Assembly (NCBI GenBank): GCA_023614405.1
Contig: CM042687.1
Coordinates: 238,106,292 to 238,170,291, forward strand
Reading direction: 5' to 3'
Length of the DNA stretch: 64,000 nt
DNA from: Avena insularis
Lineage: Eukaryota; Streptophyta; Magnoliopsida; Poales; Poaceae
Shown here piece after piece: positions 22,180 to 33,622 of the stretch. The position numbers and the translations under genes are program-made. The notes beneath the pieces were generated by a model, which did no database searches, was not told the origin of the DNA, and saw only the letters and a list, made by a program, of their open reading frames with translations. Numbering within the stretch: the stretch's first letter is position 1; every line of letters begins with the position of its first letter.

Positions 22180-22390
22180 CTATAAAAATAGAGGATGAGT
22201 AGATTAGCAGCGTGATCAAGTGTGTCAAAATTTTATGGATTTTGCAAGAATTTTTGAGGAACATGAATTTTTATGAAAGAATCAAAGAGATAAGAATGAG
22301 AATAAGTTTTTGTAAATATTTGTTTTTCTTTGGTTTTGAAACTAAGTTTTTGGTTCAACGTCCAGTCTAACTAGGGTCTCCTATGGTCGA

Positions 22391-22403
22391 TGGCTCGATA
22401 CCA
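22391..22403 (-). other. Primer binding site, initiator tRNA-Met type
   Basis: Minus-strand tggtatcgagcca, three bases from the LTR end, matches the tRNA-Met complement tggtatcagagcca with a small internal deletion. It fixes 22407 as the inner end of the 5' LTR. Confidence 0.8.
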
Positions 22404-22406
22404 ACT

Positions 22407-25400
22407 TGTCAACACCCGGATTTTTCAATCCTAGATGCCTGTTATGCCATACATCGCAATCCTGTGATTACCATTTTTAGTAGACATAATGTAATTGGAT
22501 ACCATAGTACATCATCCATTACAACGATACATAAGTTCTTACACCAATAGGGATCTCATGATCCAGTTCTTAATACGACTTCAAGCTGCGGAATACGTAA
22601 TAATAACGGTAGCGTAGGCGAAGCTCCATCTTCAGGGTCACAGGCAATGCTGACGATGGGAGATGATCCTAGTTATCGTAACCTTCCTGGGGTCCATCTT
22701 CCAGGTACTCCTCTTCATAGTCTGGCCATGGGAATAGCCAGGGACAAAGCCATGAGTACTCTTTAAGTACTCGCAAACTAATACTAACAGGTAAGGGGTT
22801 TTTGGGATAATAGGACACTAGGCTCTAGGGTTGTTTTGCAAAAAGCCAGGTTTATCTCTACTAAGTTCCAAAGCTAGTCAAAATTTTATAACTCCTAAGT
22901 GGGACCTTGTAATTCAGGTCACAACTCTGTTGTGGTCAAGTCAAATTCTCAATTCATTTCACAATTCATTTTGAAAAGTCTGACGGGGGAACAATATGGC
23001 CACTCCAACTGTCCATAATCATGACGCTGCTATTCAATAGTTTGACACTGCAGAGATTGTACACTTTCACCACAACATTCGATACATTCCGTGAACAAAT
23101 CCTGAATTCACCATACTCAAGATGCGGATAATCAATACTAAACTATCAAATACACACACAAGTATCACCACATCTCCAGAGAGATTGGCCTCACAACCAT
23201 GACTCACAGTCATCTTGGGTCTTGCATGTGGACAATCTTCACAAGGTAGCCTCAGCTCAAACCTTGGCCGTGAGGGAACTAATACTAAGGGATATAAGTT
23301 TCCAGTCAAGCCCTACCCAATCTTCAGGTATTATGCTTAGCACTAGCATCTATAGGTGGGGGTAAGTACTAATGAGGGGTGGTAAACTAGTGGAGTTTTA
23401 ACTAAGTTCAATCTCATGCCTTAGGATGACATCAAGATTATCTAACTTAGGCCAAATTTTATGCTCTTTATGCAACCTTCAGCACAACTGTCTAGTATCT
23501 ACCAAACTCTTAAGTAAACTCTAAGTAAGCTTTGATAAAGAAATAAAGTAAGAAGCTTGCACATAAAACTAGGATTGGTTTATCAAGTGTATATGATCAC
23601 ATATACTCAGGGCATATAGTAGTCATAACACCAGTATGGGTTTGGGGCATCAGTAAGGTATCCTGCAAGCTTGCATAGGTATAATATCAGCTTGCACATT
23701 CACTAGTAGTATTAGGCTTGCCTTGTGAAGAGCAGTGGTTGAAGTTCTCCTCGGCTTCCTCTCTGTAGTATCCTTCTTCCTCCTCGTATCCTTGGTCGGT
23801 ACTAGCGTCTATGAATAAATACGAGGTACACAATCACCAAACAATACTTAACTACTTGCAATCATCACACACAAGGGTCCTATAGATGATCTAGCATCAT
23901 CCCTAACATTACAAGGTTAAGGCTTGGTTTAATTCCTTTTTCTTTTTAGAAAAGTAATTTCTACTCATTGAAAAACTACTTTAAGGTTTAATATTCTCCA
24001 AACCAAACATGGGATGATGTTGACACATGTCATCACCACATATTGTAGTCCATGGGAATGTGATTTAAAGTGGTGTCACAATTTAATAAGGTTTTACCCT
24101 TTTATTTTAATTAATTAAAGTGGCTAGAAATGCTTATGTAGCATTCTTTTATTACTTGAACAATATTTCTGCAAGTAAACCTATATATTTTTATATATTC
24201 TGAAAGGTATGGTTAAATGTGATTTTTGAGAGTTGGAATCAACTCAAAAGCTATTATGTTTTAAAATTGAAAAATGTTTGAATGCAGAAAAGCTTCTGCC
24301 TTGTTATTTGGTGTACTGAATCGATCTGGGTTGATTTTTGAAGTTGGGTACAGAAGTGTGTTTGAATTTAAAAAGAAAAAGATTTAATTTGAATAACTGG
24401 GCTGCGCGGGAAAATCTAACGGGCCGGCCTGCTAAGCAGGTTCTGCTGGCTGCTTAAGTGGGTGTCCCCACTGCCGCTGACACGGGCTAGGGCGGTATGG
24501 GGCAACGTGGGTCATTCGATCTAGTTCTAATCTAACGGGGAGTCATCACGACGCGAGACAGCTCCGCAAGAACGAAACCTAGCGCTGCCGTGAGGGTCGC
24601 TGGGGCTCACCGGCATCGGCGAGGTCGGCGAGGGCGAACGACGAAGTCGACGACGGTGAACTCAGGGGTGGTCGCGGCAGCTCCTGGGGCGGCTCCAATC
24701 GCTGGCTCCTTTCTTCTCCGGCAGCGGCAGGCTCCAGTGCAATTCCGGCGAGGTGGTGCTTTCCTTGCTCTGAGAATGGTGTGGCACGATCAGTGAGGAG
24801 AGGGGAGTGAGATGGTGTGATGAATTCGTGCGGGGGTGGCCTCTATTTATAGTCGAGCGAGGGGACCATCGGAGCGCACGGTGAGCTCGTCAGGGGCGAC
24901 GTTACAGGCGGCTAATGGCATGGGCAAGGGTAGGGGACGGTGCTGTGTCTCCTGGCGATGCTCAACGACATGGTCGCGAGGCGTGGGGGGGTGTGTGGTT
25001 TGGTCTGGAATGGGCGGTGTTTCTGGCAGTAGGCGGCGCTTTCGACGGGCAAGGTGGCTGTGGACGGGCGGCAAACGGGGATGTTTGGCGGTCTCCTGGG
25101 TTGATGGCGATCGTGTATGCATGCGGCGAGGGCGGCACGCGGTCTGTGGGTGATGGTCGAGGGTGGCGCTCTGGCGCACGCTCGGCATGGTCTGGGCGCG
25201 GCTTGTGCGCGTGGTCCAGGGCTTGGGAACGCCATGCTGGGACAAAGGAGTGGCGGTGGATGGTGGGCTGCCTCCTAGACAAGGTTGGCACGGCTAGTTC
25301 TTCCTCTAGCTTGCTGTCCACAATGGGGTGACATTGGGGTGCTCGGCTGTTCACCATTAATGGCAATGGCAAGCTCACAGGGATGCTAGTGCTCACAGGG

Positions 25401-26124
25401 ATGCTAGTGTTGGGCTAATCTTTCTAGATGATCTACTGAGCTGTGTGTGAGCTAACTAGGGAACAAGTTAGGCAAGAATCACTGCACACTATAGTGTTTG
25501 ATGTTTTGTTTGATTTGTGTCTGCAACCTGTTTGATGAAATAGCCGCATGAAATCAAGTTTTGAATTTTGAAATGATTTTTGGTGGGTTTGCTAGATTGG
25601 TGCTGGTGAGTCTGCAGATGCTTGGGTTTTGAAAGTTGAGCTTGTTTGAGTGGTTTTTGAAAAAGTGGGATCTTCCCATATGAAGAAGATTCAATTTTTA
25701 AATGTCATTTAAACTATGCATTTGAAAGTTTCTGGATGATCATAAAGTGGGCCTTGATACTCTGTTATGAGTACATTCAAGGGGTGCAAAGATCCAGCAA
25801 ATTTTCTGTTGAGTTTTGAAAGTTTGAGATAGCCAAAGTAGGCATGGGAGTTAAATTGGTCAAAATGACCATTCACTTAATATATTTGTTTTGATTTACT
25901 TGTCTTTAGGAAAAGTGTGGGAAATGTTTTAGATGATGTTTATTTCACCTAAGAAACATTTTACAAGCAATGGATCACACAAACAAGGTGGTTTTTAAAG
26001 AAATTCAAAATCCATGGATACACATATGCATGCATTCATGATTTTATTTAGAAAAGTTTTTGTTAACCCTAATCTTGATGATTAGTGTTTGATGATCTAA
26101 GTTTGGTATTTTTGGGATGTTACA
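22407..26124 (-). repeat. 5' LTR of the nested chromovirus, 3718 bp
   Basis: The plus-strand ends are tgtcaacaccc and gatgttaca. It matches 12585-16617 throughout except for two lost segments and an 18-base tandem duplication (gctcacagggatgctagt at 25373-25408). A TATA box is at 24844-24851 on the minus strand. Confidence 0.92.
24844..24851 (-). promoter_or_regulatory. TATA box of the nested element, 5' LTR
   Basis: Minus-strand tataaata lies in the same GC-rich context as 15349-15356. This is the copy positioned to start the element's own genomic transcript. Confidence 0.7.
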
Positions 26125-26812
26125 GCTAACCACAGCTCCACTGTCCAAATATGCATGTAGATGCTAGTTCTATTGTCTCCTTTAATAGCTCTACTTGCCA
26201 TACATTCCAAGTATTGACCCTTCGGGGCTGCTACGTTTTATGTTGCAGGTTGTTTTTCCGATTATGAGTGATCGACTAGGTTGCGATGCTCCACTCAACA
26301 TTTGTTTGCTTATGGGCAATTGAAGATGGATTCTACTATATATTTAAGCTTCCGTTTGCTATTGAACTATTTGAGCTAGCATGTGTGCTAAGCTTTATTG
26401 TAATAATTGCAAATTCTGGATTAATTTGTTATTTATGATGCACTGTTAAGTTCTTTGGTATTCATCTGTACTGTGTGTGCTAGTGAACCGATCCAGGGAT
26501 TGGCACTATTCACATGAACTCAGCCTTATCAGGCGAGGGTGTTATAGTCCGGTTGACCAGAACGGTGACCGAAAATTTTGACGGCTGCGTCGGCAAAACC
26601 GGGGCTGGGACCAAAAGCTCAGTACAATCTCCGTAAGTTACTATCCATGACTTAGTACTTGCACAAAAATAACGTGAAAGGAAAACATGGTGATACTATA
26701 GGGAAAAGGGAATCAAGGGAGAATGGGCTTGGTCAAGAAAACTAGGGTTTCACTACCAATGGATAGATAAAGACTAGAATGAGAGAAAGCGGGAGATGGA
26801 AAAGCATCTTAC

Positions 26813-26834
26813 CCTCGGATTCTGAAGAAGCCAT
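26813..26834 (-). CDS. Putative exon 1 of copia env-like gene
   Basis: A 22-base exon begins at ATG (26834), encoding MASSESE plus one base, and ends at a consensus donor (gg|gtaaga). It is preceded by a pyrimidine-rich leader of about 240 bases and a TATA box at 27100-27107. The reading phase agrees with exon 2 starting at 9171. The ATG also opens a longer unspliced frame (to 26742), but that reading has no similarity to anything. Confidence 0.5.
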
Positions 26835-27099
26835 GCTCTCCCTTGACAAAGATGGGAAATAAGAAGCACCACATGAGAAGAGAGATAAAAACTCCTCGAT
26901 CTCCCAATGCGGGCAAGGAGAGAGAGAAAAACCTCCGGTGAGAAGACTTGTAGAGGCCCGATCTACAACTTGGTGGAGTTGGGAGGGATTTGGGTGGAGG
27001 GAAAAGCCTATGGGGGTGGGGAAGCTTGGGGCAGCGGATATGGAGGAGGGGAGGGATTGGGGGAGAAAGAAGAAGATTGGAACTGCCCCACGCGCAGGC

Positions 27100-27107
27100 T
27101 TTAAATA
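27100..27107 (-). promoter_or_regulatory. Internal TATA box for env-like gene
   Basis: Minus-strand tatttaaa is followed by gcctgcgcgtgggg and a C/T-rich leader (tcttcttctttctcccc), the usual look of a plant core promoter and 5' untranslated region. It lies 266 bases before the exon 1 ATG and about 640 bases after the end of pol, so it would make a separate mRNA for the env-like gene. Confidence 0.5.
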
Positions 27108-27750
27108 CCCCCTCAAAGAAACAAACCGGCAATAAGTCCGGTCGGACCGCATACTGAATTTCAAGAGAGTATCGTGAACCGGCCGGCTGGAATTTCGGTG
27201 ATGACTGAAGCTAGCGCTGACCGAAATAGTATACTAAATTACTATTCGGTCAGCCGCCGGAAATTTTGGTCACCAGGCCGGAAGACCAGAATTTTTGCCG
27301 GAAAATTCCAGGAAAGAATATATGGGTAGGAAAAAGACAGGAAACAAAAATGTGAGAGATCTTATGAGCATATACACAAGATCCAAAAGAAAAACCTGAG
27401 GTAACCCATGTCCATTGGAATAAACACAAGGAAATACGAAGAGCAATAATGGACATAGGTTTTAGCATTGAATATCAAAGCACCCACTACACAAAACAAA
27501 CCATTTGGCGAAGGATTTCTCCCCCTATGTTTAAGCACACATGTCATGGTGCCTCAAAGATAGATGCTTGGACCCATATCATGACGCGAGATCAATTTAT
27601 GTTGCACACATAGGTATGCATCAAACCAAGACATGGTAAGATGGCTATCCCTACATGTGTTGCGTGACTAAGCTACATAACACGTTAAAAGCGAGAATAT
27701 AGTGCAAGAAGTAAATCAATCCAAGTTTTGAGGATCTAGGACCCGAGTTC
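27108..27750 (-). other. Spacer between copia pol and env-like gene
   Basis: No credible ORF. It begins right after the pol stop (27751-27753). It contains several ccgg-rich short palindromic phrases (near 27180-27300), also seen at 6869-6910 and 9330-9400, and would include upstream promoter sequence of the env-like gene. Confidence 0.4.
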
Positions 27751-27830
27751 TCACCTCAACATGACAAACCAGGCTTCATCCAAAGGCTTCGTGAAGATAT
27801 GGGCCAATTTGAACATCGTACCCACATGAG
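27751..27830 (-). pseudogene. C-terminal end of copia pol (RNase H end)
   Basis: The minus strand ends in AHIFTKPLDEAWFVMLR and a stop at 27751. IFTKPL is the signature of the copia pol terminus. The frame continues without shift into 43005-42973 and 54086-54078 once the two elements between are removed, which ties the three fragments to one element. Confidence 0.85.
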
Positions 27831-30800
27831 TGTCACATCCCAAATTTTTCCAAATTTTGAAATGTGAAAAATAAATAAACAAAATAAATAATTGTTGAAA
27901 TTTGGGGTGAAAAGAAACTTTTTGTTTTAAAAGGGAAACATCAAAACCCATATTGAACAAACTTTGAATAAAATTTGAATCCAACTAAATTCAAATCAAG
28001 TGAAATGCATTCTTCATAAATGCATCTTGAAATTTAAACACTTGGAAAATAAACCAAAACTTTAAAACCCTAATGGAATAAATCATTTCCAAGATCTCTA
28101 TAAGACTAAGGATTTGATCCATATAAAATTTATCAACAAACATTTATAGTTGATCAAGAATGATAAATAAAAATATTATAAAACCATAGAAATTGGTTTC
28201 ACTTAATTTGGAGCCATGGATAAAAACTTATGAATTTAATAAGATGAAAGGAAATAAATTTCTAAAGCTAATAAAGCTTCCATCTAAAATCCATACCAAA
28301 TGGTGAGCAAAATAATCCTAAAGAGATATAAAAGGATAAACAAATATTAAATAAAATTATAAAAATTGGAATCACCAAGTTTGGATCTTTAAAGAAAAAC
28401 ATATGGATTTTATAAGATAAGGTAAGGAATAAATAAATAAGGAATATTTAAAAGCCAAATTAAATCTTGGCTAAATCCATAAGCAAACAGAGTAAAGATA
28501 ATCCAAATCCAAATAAAATAAATGGATAAAGAATATTCAAATAATAACATAGAGGATTAAACCATATTCAATTCTATTTTAAAAAAGTCAAAATCCCTAA
28601 TGGTAGTGATTAATTAAATCATAAGAAAATAATAAGGTGGAATTTCTCAAGGTGGATATAAAAGTCTTTTAATTAACTTAAATGGAACCAAAGAATTATT
28701 TGAAACAAAATTTATATTGGATTAAAACCATATTTGATTTTATTTGAATAAAGACAATTGCTCAATTTAAATGATTACTAAATCATATTAAAAATATTTC
28801 AAATAATTCAAAGTGAATTATTTGACACCCTATTAAATAAATAAAACCTACTGAAAAAGGTTTAGTGAAAATTAGAATTCAAATAAAGAGTTTGAATATG
28901 TAATTAAATATTGTTTAGATAAAAACAATGACCTATTTAAATAAATAATAAAGCCCAAGAAAATACAAAGAGATATTTTGAATTTGGACTTTAAAATACT
29001 CTATTAAACAATACTAAAGTATACTGAAAGTTTGGAAAAAGTTTGACAAAAAAAACCTGAATTCAAATTAGGTTTAAATCATTTGAATGAAAACAAAACA
29101 GAAAAGAAAAAGCAAAAAGAAATAGAAGGAAAAAATGGAGAAGAAGCATCCTAGCCCAGCTAAGCCCAGCAGACCCAGCAACCAGCCCACTCCCTCCTAT
29201 CTACGCGAAACATTTTCCTACTCGCACTCGCACCCTCACAGTCGCTGACGCCTAGACCCCACCATCGCCACCTCATCGTCGTCCCCGCGGAGACCACGCC
29301 CTGATTTCTCCTCTGGCCGTTTATCTGCCGATGAATGCCGACGATTAATTTGCATCAATGCCGTGCTAAAACCTCGCCGCGACCACACAAGTTAAAGCGC
29401 CCAGGTCTCCTCCCCATTTCCCCTCACTCTCCCCTTCCTCTCTGCCACCAGGTTGCACTGATTTTGCCCGAGACCACCCTCTGCTCCGACGCACTCCGGC
29501 GACAATTCCGGTCGCTCCTCGCCTCCCCTTGCCCCCTCGACCACTCGATCCTACTCCCCACCTCCCTACGCACCTCCCAGCACCAACCATTCGCCCGCGC
29601 GCGCTCCCATTCGTCGGCAACCTCAACAACAACACGCGTCACCGTCTGCCTCCACTCCGGCGACTCTTCCTGGTAAACGCTAGCCTCCCCCTTCTCCCTG
29701 GTTGACGCTTGTGCACTCGCCTTAGTCTCGCGTATCTAATTCCGTCTCCTCCTTGTCTTCGCGTGCCTCATAGCTTCGCCCTCATCGATGATAGAGCGTG
29801 CCCGACGCCAGGAGGATCTCCGGCGAGCAATCAACATCGACCTCGTGCGCCCCTCGACAAACGGTGAGTACCTTGAGCATCACCGCCACCCTGCAAACTC
29901 GGTGAGCCACTCCACGTCCTCTCTTGCTTCCTGAATCGCCGTTCGCCTGATCGCTCACGCCACCGCCGCCAGTACGCCTGCTTTTGGGTTATTCGATTTA
30001 GGCCGTAGGATTTTGATCAGATGGGCACGATAGAATCCTAACCCGAAGGGGTATGTTTGATCTATGCTGAAGGATGCTAGTTAGATCTAACGATCCACAG
30101 TACGCGATCCACGCGAAACAGTATCGTCCAGTAAAGTCTTGACACGTGGCCAGCCTTCGATTTAAAAAACCAGATTTTGTTCTATTGAATGTTCAAACTT
30201 GCAAAAATCATAACTTTAAATCTACACATCCAAATATTACAAACTTTTTATCAATGGAATCAGCAAAACAAATAATTTCCAACCATGCATTTTGTTTAGT
30301 GATTTGCTTCTGAAAAATTAGTTGTTTTTGCAGAAACATGTGTAGGCATATTTTGTGTATAAAATTCATTCTAAAAATGTTTTTAGGGTAAAATCTTTTG
30401 TAAATGGATTGTTTTGAACCTACTGACCATAGAAACCAACCTTTGGGTTTAAAAATATATTATGTGACACTTAGGAATTATTCCTTTGAATTAAAGCGTT
30501 TCTAGTTAAATAAAAATATTGATTATGTTTTAAAAATGCTTTTTGAGTAAAACCTTTTGAAAATGGTTGGAATTAAACCCTCTGACCCTAAACACCAAGT
30601 TTAATGATTTAAAAATATATTTGGTGAACCCTATAAAAATTATTACTTTGTTTAAAGGCATTTCTAACAAATAAAATATTGCTTTGGTATAAAAATGGTT
30701 TATAAGTAAAACCTTTTGAAAATGGTTTTAATAATAAACACTTGACCATAAAACACTAACATTTGTGTTTAAAAATATATTTGTCAAACACTAGAAATCA

Positions 30801-32363
30801 TTACTTTGATTTAAATCATTTCTAGCAAAACAAAAATGACTTAAAGTGGCCATTTTCACTAACTTAATATCAAATGGTTTTGCCACTTTTATAAATGACC
30901 AATAGGTGTTTTAAAATGTTTATAACCTATTAGAAACCACTTTTCAAAATAAAACAATTTTTGGCATGCTTGCATGCATTGCTTTGTTTTTATTATTCTA
31001 TGTGATGAATTGCTTGAATGGTAGATTGAATTTGTTCCTTGATTGAATTGTAGTGAAATTTGAAGAGTGTGACTATTGCAAAATCAAGGAGTGAACTTAT
31101 ATTCTCTACCAAAAAGGAAAGTGGTGCTTCATACTTTTGTCCCATTGTTTTCACTATGCATTAGTGGTATTTCTATGTAGGACTTGCATGGAATTTTCTA
31201 AGTGTTAACTATGCCATGGGAAATCCTAGTAGAAGAAACCTTAGTAGAATTTTCCCTAAGTTAAGATTCCTACTACTATCATGCTTAGCCTAGCTAGTAG
31301 AAAACAAGGGTGGATTATATTCATGCTATGAAATATTTCTAAGTCAAGGACTTGTGTTTTGTTTAATAAAACAACTATGTGAATGAATCACCTAGGTGGA
31401 AAGGGACTTGCATGGATGGATTTTTGTTGAGTGGTTACCAGGGCCCATTTTTCAATGGCTTACCTTGTGTATCTCACTTGTGGAATGCCACCCAGGAACA
31501 AAGAGATTTGAGATGTCAAATGTTGAGAAGCTTCAAGTGCAGCCACTTGGCATTATGGGCTCTGCCTGGATCATATAGGTTGCAATAACTTAGCCAAATG
31601 GACAGTTGGTGGTAGGGGATGATAGGTTTGGAGCGCGTCCATTTTGGTCTAAGGGAAGGCTTCTGAAAGATCTTGTCTCGATGCATGTCGAGTCTTGTGG
31701 GGAAAGTGCACCACCTCTCGAGAGAGTAAAATATAAGTACTTAGCCGCGTCCCCGACAATGGACAATTTGAGCATCAAGACATGGAAGCTATCAAGAATC
31801 TCCTCATCCCAATTTCGAAGTTAAAACTTGTGGTCGAACAAGGGTTAAAGGATCTTAAATCTTTGATTGGTAGATGCCTTGGGTGATTTTGACAAACAAA
31901 AACTTAGTGTTTTCAACTGATAAGGAAAATATATTTTGAGCAAAGTAAGCCTGAGATCCACTTAGCCAAATGCATATAGATGATAAATACCACTATTCTA
32001 CCATAGTATCACTTGCCAATACAATTCAAATGTATTGACCCTTGTGGCTGTAACTTATTATGTTGTAGGTTTGTTTGATGTTAGTGAAGTGTGTTGATTA
32101 GGATTACAAGTCTACAACCAACATGATTGCCTGTGGCACTTTGAAGATGAAGGACTCCATGCTATATAGTTATTTCTGCTGCATTGTAATGAGATAGCCA
32201 AATGAGCTATGTAAGATGTAATGAATTATTTTATTCCTGGTTATAAAGATTATGACCTTTGTTTCTTGATATTACATCTTAACTGTGGATGCTAGCTATT
32301 GATCCAGGGACTAGCATTGTAAACACAGGGATCTCTACCTTATTAAAGGTTGGGACCTCTACA
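27831..32363 (+). repeat. 5' LTR of the zinc-knuckle element
   Basis: It begins tgtcacatccc and ends gggacctctaca. Parts in order are an AT-rich half (27840-29110) with degenerate repeats, a GC-rich block (29150-29960), another AT-rich half with three tandem 159-base units (30372-30848), and a terminal part shared in outline with the LTRs of the chromovirus elements (aatgaatcacct, cagggactagcat). Confidence 0.92.
30372..30848 (+). repeat. Three tandem degenerate units of about 159 bp
   Basis: Units start at 30372, 30531 and 30690, each with taaaaatg, then gtaaaaccttttg (gtaaaatcttttg in the first), then tttaaaaatatat, then an attacttt or attccttt block. The same units in the 3' LTR start at 40974, 41133 and 41290. 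Confidence 0.75.
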
Positions 32364-32365
32364 GA

Positions 32366-32378
32366 TGGTATAATAGAA
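32366..32378 (+). other. Degenerate primer binding site, tRNA-Met type
   Basis: tggtataatagaa sits two bases after the LTR end, where the related element has tggtatcagagcc (57185). Position fits, sequence is decayed. Confidence 0.6.
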
Positions 32379-32904
32379 ATGTGTTGCCTGTAGGATTGTA
32401 ACCCTAGGATTGGACAAAACCCCTTAGAAAAAATAGGAGTTGTATTTGTTCAAAACTTATTTACAAACAATCTTGTAAACTCTTTCCTCAACCTTTTGCT
32501 TTTGATTCTACATCTCTTCTATATCAACTTGATGGACAAGGACCTCAACCATGAGCAAAGACTTCAACATGAGCAAAGGACTTCACCAACTCAAAAGACT
32601 TCAACTTCAACATCATCAAAGACTTCAACTTTAGTTTCAACAAGGACTTCAACTTGGACATCACTAAGGAATACAAGAGAGACAAGAACAATACCAAAGA
32701 CTTGAAGACTAAGGAAACACAATTTAGAAGGAACCATCATCACCTTTGAAGTTTATGACCAAGATACAAGAATTTTTCCAAGGAAGCCATGATCTCATTC
32801 ATGAAGAAACAACAAAGAAGAATGGAATGACCTCAAGAAAACCATATAGTTGGACCACCATATTAGTGTTTAGTTTAGATCAAACACACCAACTTACCAA
32901 TGTA
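32379..32904 (+). other. Leader of the zinc-knuckle element with GACTTCAAC repeats
   Basis: No gene. Between 32538 and 32712 the phrase gacttcaac or a close variant appears about seven times (32558, 32577, 32598, 32619, 32644 and neighbours), a minisatellite-like stretch. The right boundary to the mitochondrial-like DNA is uncertain and set at about 32905, where AT-rich retrotransposon sequence gives way to balanced composition. Confidence 0.45.
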
Positions 32905-33333
32905 ATGCGTCCAAGATCAGAACGAGCTTGCCGACGGACCACTGCCGTCCCATTCTTTAGTGAGCTGGAGCGCTGCCATCTTATCCACGGAAAACGCGTC
33001 AAGCTATCGCTTCGGGTCGAAGCACTAAAAGAAAAGGACCGGGAAACGCGGGAGCTACTTGTGAAAGAGCGAGGGAAAATGCGCAGTCGACCTGCTTTCT
33101 CGGACTGGGTCATATTCTTGGGGCTCGTTAACGGTTGCTGCGGCGGGGTGCCACATTAGAGAGATTTCTTAAGCCCCCTACATTTGCTTTATGACAGGAA
33201 GATCTCCCATATTTTATGTCCCAGGTTGGAATAGGGATTCAGTATCCAATCTAGTTGAAAACCTCTCACTCTGAAGGAATTCAAAAAAGTTGGACTTTGA
33301 AAAACCTTATGATAGAGTTCAGTCTTCAGGGCT

Positions 33334-33450
33334 TATGATATGATATTGGGAGCGGATTGGTTGGAACAACACAGCCCCATGTGGGTTCACTGGAAAAACA
33401 AAATCATGAAGTTTGAGCACAAAGGGGAACTGATTACTCTTCATGGTGCT
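33334..33450 (+). pseudogene. Ty3/gypsy protease end fragment
   Basis: The plus strand encodes YDMILGADWLEQHSPM and VHWKNKIMKFEHKGELI, the conserved C-terminal part of gypsy protease just before reverse transcriptase. It is isolated, out of order relative to the zinc-knuckle ORF downstream, and joins the atp1 fragment within 20 bases. Either it was carried inside the mitochondrial DNA, which often holds nuclear retroelement pieces, or it marks the insert edge. Confidence 0.75.
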
Positions 33451-33460
33451 CATTTGTGCC

Positions 33461-33622
33461 CCTTGAGTTCATTTGTTTTTGGTTTAATATAGTATCGATA
33501 GCTATTGTAGTTTTTCCAGTTTGTCTGTCCCCGATTATAAGTTCTCGTTGACCACGGCCTATAGGAACTAGGCTATCCACTGCTTTTAAGCCTGTTTGCA
33601 TGGGTTCGTGCACAGATTTACG
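33461..33622 (-). pseudogene. atp1: Mitochondrial atp1 fragment (ATP synthase alpha subunit)
   Basis: The minus strand reads without interruption through the nucleotide-binding region: [19 protein letters not shown], then [18 protein letters not shown] with the P-loop, then [11 protein letters not shown]. Only about 54 of some 500 codons are present. Both ends stop abruptly at nearly identical 15-base sequences (ccttgagttNatttg at 33461 and 33630), which looks like the repeat-mediated recombination common in plant mitochondria. Nonfunctional. Confidence 0.9.

Larger units (their letters stand above)
12585..26124 (-). mobile_element. Nearly complete Ty3/gypsy chromovirus (Tekay-like), minus strand
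   Basis: Two LTRs (12585-16617 and 22407-26124) enclose a 5.8 kb internal region with, on the minus strand, primer binding site, accessory ORF, gag, protease, reverse transcriptase, RNase H, integrase and a C-terminal chromodomain. TSDs are gctaa at 12580-12584 and 26125-26129. The empty site is seen in the related LTRs at about 56766 and 63130, where cagctagccacagctcc-type sequence is uninterrupted. All domains are present but several frameshifts and stops make this copy defective. It resides inside the solo LTR 9402-26546. Confidence 0.93.
9402..26546 (+). repeat. Solo LTR (chromovirus type, family of the element at 54087), interrupted
   Basis: The LTR starts tgtcacatcccaag at 9402 and ends gtgttata at 26546, flanked by gtccg at 9397-9401 and 26547-26551. 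Removing the nested element (12585-26124) and its duplicated gctaa leaves 3600 bases. The segments 11700-12584 and 26130-26546 match the LTR at 54087-57181 closely (shared cacccaggtatca, gattagccgtgtcccc, cgatccagggattggc). There is no internal region on either side, so it is a recombination product of a former full element. Its last base pair is ta, where caa/ca is expected, by mutation. Confidence 0.9.
9172..26812 (-). other. Intron of the copia env-like gene, expanded by nested insertions
   Basis: The minus strand has a donor gtaaga right after exon 1 (GT at 26812-26811) and an acceptor ttgtgtag ending at 9172, preceded by a T/C-rich stretch (tgcttgtctttgcccttcg). Without the solo LTR and its nested element, the intron is about 491 bases. 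Exon 1 leaves one base of a codon and exon 2 supplies the other two, so the frame is kept into the KKRKL segment. Confidence 0.55.

Noticed and set aside
32746..33159. 137-codon frame that crosses from retroelement leader into the mitochondrial-like insert
   Set aside because: It spans a composition boundary and has no recognisable similarity; probably a chance fusion.
33294..33319. Possible LINE reverse transcriptase scrap (DFEKPYDRV)
   Set aside because: Nine residues resembling the LINE motif, with nothing else around; too short to claim.
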